Origin: Anastatus disparis
Taxonomy: Eukaryota; Arthropoda; Insecta; Hymenoptera; Eupelmidae
Reading direction: 5' to 3'
Length of the DNA: 64,000 nt
Assembly: GCA_017163975.1 (NCBI GenBank)
Contig: JAFFSR010000242.1
Span: forward strand, 5,853,001-5,917,000
Within the stretch, counting starts at the first letter, position 1. Each line of letters opens with the position of its first letter. The position numbers and the translations under genes were made by a program. The notes beneath the pieces are model-generated. The model worked only from the letters and a program-made list of their open reading frames with translations. It ran no database searches and was not told the origin of the DNA. Below are positions 59,601 through 64,000 of this stretch, piece by piece.

Positions 59601-62600
59601 ATGTGACGGCTTTATAAAAAAACATGCATTAAAAGAAGTTTATTGTTTGTTTGAATAATAAGCAACTAATATTTAACACGATTTAAATTTGAAGTAGAAT
59701 GATTATCTACTTTCTATTCCTAAAAGAATCTTTGAGGAATAGGAAGTAGATTTTATCAGATGCGAAGCATTTAAATGTCATCGTAGTGATATTTCAATCG
59801 AAATTTAATCATTGTGAATTTATAACTTTTTTGAGTTATCTTTATATCATAATTCTAAAGACACGAAGATTTGGACAGCGTCCATATGCAACGAGTGACT
59901 ATGTCTTCATTTTTACTCTGTATACCTGTGGGATATAAAAAAAAGTCATTTGCATCGTATCTAACGGATTACTCACTTTCCGATCGAAAATGGGCATATT
60001 GATGTGATTAATTAAATTAAATTTTTCTAATGATCTAATTTAGTATTGAATAGCATAAAAAATGTCGTAATTGTTGAATAAATAACTATAATTGTTAAAA
60101 AAATTTTTTTAAAGAAACATTTTTTGTAATAGAAAATTAATAATTTAAGAAAAATTAAATTACAAATTTAATAGTATTGATTGATATTATAAACTGTACA
60201 AGGAAACATATTTCTATACAAATTATTTTTTTACAAATCATTTTAACGATTACTTTAAATAACAAAAATATAAAACTGGTAATGTATTCTACCAAAAATA
60301 AATCTATAATAATTACAACATTTTCTGATTCTATTTAAAACTAAATTGAGTCATTTAAAAAAAATCGCGAATCATTTCATTGTTTTAATGAATCAAACAA
60401 TGCCTATTTTTGTCTCAATAATCAGTTATTAATAAAAGGCTAGACTTATAATTAATTTCAAAAGCATAATCCATATTGAACGAATTAATCCGAATATTTG
60501 CAGCAGCATTTGATTCATCATCTCGTTTTTCACATCTTTAAATAATTAGCATTACAATATAGCATTATACCGATCGTGTATATATAAAAACATTCTAGAA
60601 AACTCGAAATTCGTCACTCATTTACATTGCACCTAAACTGGTAACGTATATACGCGTAGCGTTTAATCTCGTACGAAACAAGTCGGCGAGCCATTTTAGA
60701 TTACGAAATTCTAATTGGTATACAGTCGATACAAAGCTGCCGTTTATACCAAGCTCTCTTTTTTTTTCTTCTTTTTTTGAGCTTTTTCGGCACTTGTATA
60801 CAACGAACCTGTGTGTTCGCGTGTATGTATATACGAACGCTCAAAAGTTAGACGTTTAGTCATCGTTCCATTTTCGCAAACGATTACAACGATGTTTAAC
60901 TATGCAGAAAAATCCTCTTATATTTACGTTTTGTTTGTTAGAAGCGTACACACGAGCGTAATGACTATTTTAAATGAATTTACTTATTTTTAAAGTGTTG
61001 CATTATTTCCGATAAATATTTATTATACTTGTTGTTTTTGAATTCTCATGGGACAAATAAGATTTTAATTTGAGCAAATAGTCATCTACAAATAGAGATT
61101 GAATAATTATTCTAGAACATTTGAATTTTACTTCAGCATAGTAATTTGAAAGTGTAATAATGGTAAAATTTTAAATTTCTTTGAGATTAAATTATGTAGT
61201 TCTGCAGTTGAAGTTATACTTTCGGAAAAATTTTCAATAATTTATAAAAATTTAAGAATACAGTTTCCATAAACTATACACATATATTGTAAATTCAAAA
61301 TATTTAAACTTTTTTATTCTTTTCATAAAGTCCGTTTGTTTGAATAATTAAAAACTACTATACAAAATCTTTTAATTATTCAACAATATTTAACATAATT
61401 AAAACCAATTTTTCATCACTCATTTATAAAACAACAAATTTTAGCAATCCTTAAAAAATTTCTAAAGCTTACGCCATTGAAGTACTGCAACGAAGTACGA
61501 GGTCAATAAAAATCCAAGTGTGCATTTCCATAGCAAAGGTAAAAAGTACAAGTATAACAAGAAAAAAACGCTAGAAAGAAGAAACGGTGAACAGTTAAAA
61601 CCACCTGCCTACGCACATACACACCTGGTCTTCAATTTACATTTTTAGGATTTTTCGTATATCAATTAAGCTCGCATGTTTTAAATTTCAATATGTGTAT
61701 AAAGTACAGACAGATGCGCCTAAATGTGCATACGCGTGCTGCAATACAATGCAATGCACGTTATATTTTTTTTTTTGGTGCAATTTTTGGTTAATTATGT
61801 ACTCGAAGCAAATTACACGTTTTAAAAATAAAGTTAAATTATTTTAAGGTTTATATAAAGTAACATTAAGTACAACGAAAATTAAAAGTGTAATGTAAAA
61901 ATCAAGTATCTTAAAGATGTTTTAAAATTTGTTGTAAAATATTTAAATCTTATTATTATTATTATTAATAATTTACATTAAAAAATATTCATATTAAAAA
62001 TTTTTCATAAATAATTCATGGAACCAAGGTACCACCATTTGATGTTCTTTAACATTTACATGTAAATAGCAACAAAATAAAAATAATGGGGTTGAAATTT
62101 AACAATAACTACCCATATTTATCTTGATTTTATAATACATTAACTTCGATATGTTGAAGATGCCAAGTAATACAGTAAATTGCTGCTAGAAATACATTAA
62201 CACTTATATATATGTTTTGGCAATCAGACTGTGACAGTGTATTATTTTATACTGTTTTATCAAATTATTCTAAAACTAAGTACTTAGGTGTCGTGTTTTA
62301 ACACAAATCTAATGTAAATAATGACGTTTCTAGAATTTTTCTTTAATTTCTGGAAGTATTATTTTATGTGCGGTCTAACAATTAAATTATTCAGCGCGTA
62401 ACTTAAAAATCACAGTTAAAATTAATGTTGATTGCTCAGAGACACTTTAAAAAAGGTCAATAATTACATGAGTTTAAGACTACAAAAAAAATCAAGTTTA
62501 TAATTTTAATGTTAATTCGACAATCAATGAAAAAAAAGTCAAACAATTGTAGAAATTTCCAAAGTAGAATTCTTCGATCAAAAAATACACACATAAAAAT

Positions 62601-62617
62601 ACGCGCGTGCGCGTAAA
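56637..62617. other. non-coding, no gene seen
   Basis: Mostly AT-rich. Noted inside: a 47-base hairpin at 59705-59751 (arms ATCTACTTTCTATTCCT and AGGAATAGGAAGTAGAT), a CT microsatellite at about 59390-59404, and less AT-rich patches at 58010-58170 and 59090-59520. The latter holds AACTCGCTAATTAACCAATT, a cluster of homeodomain-type TAATTA cores. These may be enhancers of neighbouring genes; no coding exon was found. Confidence 0.4.
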
Positions 62618-62630
62618 TTCGTGAAGGTTC
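62618..62630 (+). promoter_or_regulatory. heat shock element
   Basis: TTCGTGAAGGTTC contains three perfect alternating 5-bp HSF units (TTC..GAA..TTC). It lies about 240 bp upstream of the predicted start site of the small heat shock gene. Confidence 0.7.
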
Positions 62631-62826
62631 GAGCTTCTCGTGTGTGTTGGTGGCTTTAAAAGAGCCGAGCATAACCGAAGTTGACCGAAGATTTTAACAC
62701 GAGAGTAAGTCTAAGCAAGCGGCAGCAGCAGCCTGCACACACACACACACACACGCGTATATACACATTAATCGACGTATATAACCTAACCAGCGCTCTC
62801 GTCGGCGGGGACTTGGCGTCAGCGCT

Positions 62827-62863
62827 TATTTAAGGAGCAGTAGCCGGCAAGTCGCGCTCATTC
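62827..62863 (+). promoter_or_regulatory. core promoter (TATA plus initiator) of the small Hsp gene
   Basis: TATTTAAGG at 62827-62835 is followed by an initiator TCATTC at 62858-62863. Its A (62860) is 33 bp from the first T of the TATA box, the normal spacing in insects. A leader of about 265 bases then runs to the ATG at 63125. A CA microsatellite at about 62736-62753 lies just upstream. Confidence 0.6.
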
Positions 62864-63124
62864 TTTTAACACTGTTCGAAGTGTGTTGTAACGTAAAGCG
62901 TTAATATTTTTTCATTCTACTTGAGATTCTCTTCATAGTAATATATTTGATCATAAGTTAATATTGATCTGTGAAATTGATAACAACAAGTACTATTAGT
63001 TGGTGCAACTTAAAAGTGCGTGAGAAATAAAGAATTTTTATTTCAAGAAAATAAACATTTTCTGTGAGAAGTTCTTTTTAATTCAGAATTATTAAATAGA
63101 AAATTCTAAAAGCAGAAGAAAAAA

Positions 63125-63309
63125 ATGGCGGACAGCGGTATCAAACGTAACATTCCCATCAAGCTCGGTGACTTTAGCGTCATCGATACTGAATTCTCAA
63201 ATATTCGTGAACGTTTCGATGCTGAGATGAAGAAGATGGAGGAGGAGATGTCACGTTTTCGTAGCGAGCTTATGAATCGTGAAAGCAACTTTTTCAAGAG
63301 CACCACCAG
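63125..63309 (+). CDS. small heat shock protein, CG14207/HspB8-type, first coding exon
   Basis: 61 complete codons plus two bases, ending at the donor AG/GTACAC (63310). It encodes MADSGIKRNIPIKLGDFSVI, then a charged helical segment (FSNIRERFDAEMKKMEEEMS) up to NRESNFFKSTT. I recognise this as the N-terminus of the insect CG14207-type small Hsp, an HspB8/BAG3-linked chaperone that holds misfolded proteins, notably in muscle. The alpha-crystallin domain would be in later exons to the right of the window. The start is set by a purine-rich AAAAATGGCG context and the family's N-terminus. The HSE upstream supports heat regulation. The partial gene continues beyond 64000 or within the following intron. 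Confidence 0.85.
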
Positions 63310-64000
63310 GTACACACAGTTTTATATACATGCCCTTTTTTGGACAACTCCAAAGACTTCTTAACTTCTTCTTTTTTTTATATCTTTCTTTTTCTTTTTT
63401 ACTCTTTTTGTTTCTCTCCTTCTTTTACCGGCGTGTCCCTCGAATTTAAAGTTTTTTTTTCTTTCCTTTTTTTAATTTTAAGTTCCTTCCTGGCTGCACC
63501 TTCTCTCGTTCATTTTTTTAGTTTTTTTATGGGACCTTATGCGTTCCCTTTTTTGTATGGTAACAGGGTAACTTGTCCTTGAATTTTTTATCTTCAAAAT
63601 TAATTTCTCATTTATTTGTGTTTCAAAATTTTAAATATCAGATCGTTTAATTTTTTCTTTTATTATTTATTTTGGAGTTAGCATAGACAATGTATAAAAG
63701 ATTTTAAAATTGTTGAATTTCATTTTTGCGCGGCAAATTTTGGGTGCGTCCTTTTCTTCTTTTTCTTAGAATAGGATTGCTCCAACTTTAAGAAATTTTC
63801 CGCTAAAAGTGTTGCAATATTCCCTTATGATCAAAAAATTTTCTTTATCTTTCCGTAACTTTAATCTATTTTTAAAAATTACATATTCAAAATAAGAATA
63901 AAATATTTCTATTTTAAAACTAATTCACAATCTATTTCAAGTATGTTCCACATAAATAATTAAATTTACGCATCAAGCTAAAGCTACTAATTCTCTTCAT
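63310..64000 (+). other. intron of the small Hsp gene
   Basis: Begins with the donor GTACAC, then pyrimidine-rich DNA (63360-63540) and AT-rich DNA. The 80-codon frame at 63340-63582 is a phenylalanine/leucine/serine-rich product of that tract. No further exon of the chaperone was seen before the end of the window. Confidence 0.6.

Noticed and set aside
63340..63582. 80-codon ORF rich in Phe, Leu and Ser
   Set aside because: Translation of a pyrimidine-rich tract directly after the donor of the small Hsp exon; intronic.
1..64000. CRISPR array, bacterial operon or viral segment
   Set aside because: No direct repeats with regular spacers, no operon structure, spliced insect genes throughout; no capsid, polymerase or polydnavirus gene families recognised.

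Overview
This is AT-rich nuclear DNA from an insect. The gene content suggests a hymenopteran, probably a parasitoid wasp. The reasons are spliced genes with short introns, an insect-type alpha-adaptin, a wengen-like TNF receptor exon, a tandem array of divergent chemosensory ionotropic receptors (IRs), tRNA-derived SINEs and a GH19 chitinase. GH19 is rare in insects and is known as a laterally acquired venom gene in chalcid wasps. The species call is inference; insect nuclear DNA is well supported.

Layout. 1-12.5 kb is almost gene-free and holds two kinds of tRNA-derived SINE, a 14-bp minisatellite and a possible promoter island. 12.5-13.0 kb carries one exon (+) of a TNF receptor of the wengen type; its other exons were not located. 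13-21.4 kb is non-coding with two more SINEs. 21.5-26.3 kb (-) holds the complete 13-exon coding region of the AP-2 alpha subunit (939 aa by my splice model), with a long 5' intron and a CpG-rich island near 28.3 kb that is its likely promoter. 29.5-30.3 kb (-) is a three-exon FYV7/TAP26-type ribosome-biogenesis protein (169 aa). 32.4-49.6 kb (+) is a cluster of six intronless IR genes. Four are open, the first has a one-base frameshift and the fifth has a single in-frame TAA. The copies share upstream cassettes, and a piggyBac-type MITE, a 0.69-kb foldback element and a small hairpin sit between them. 55.8-56.5 kb (-) is a two-exon secreted GH19 chitinase. The window ends in the first coding exon of a CG14207/HspB8-type small heat shock protein (63.1 kb, +), with a TATA box, an initiator and a heat shock element upstream.

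How the genes relate. Alpha-adaptin, the FYV7-like protein and the small Hsp are unrelated housekeeping or stress genes. The IR array is a lineage-specific chemosensory expansion by tandem duplication with ongoing gene death. The chitinase is the best candidate for a laterally acquired gene. Splice sites were chosen by eye, using GT/AG borders, reading phase and family similarity. The long stretches described as empty contain only short ORFs with low-complexity or AT-driven translations.
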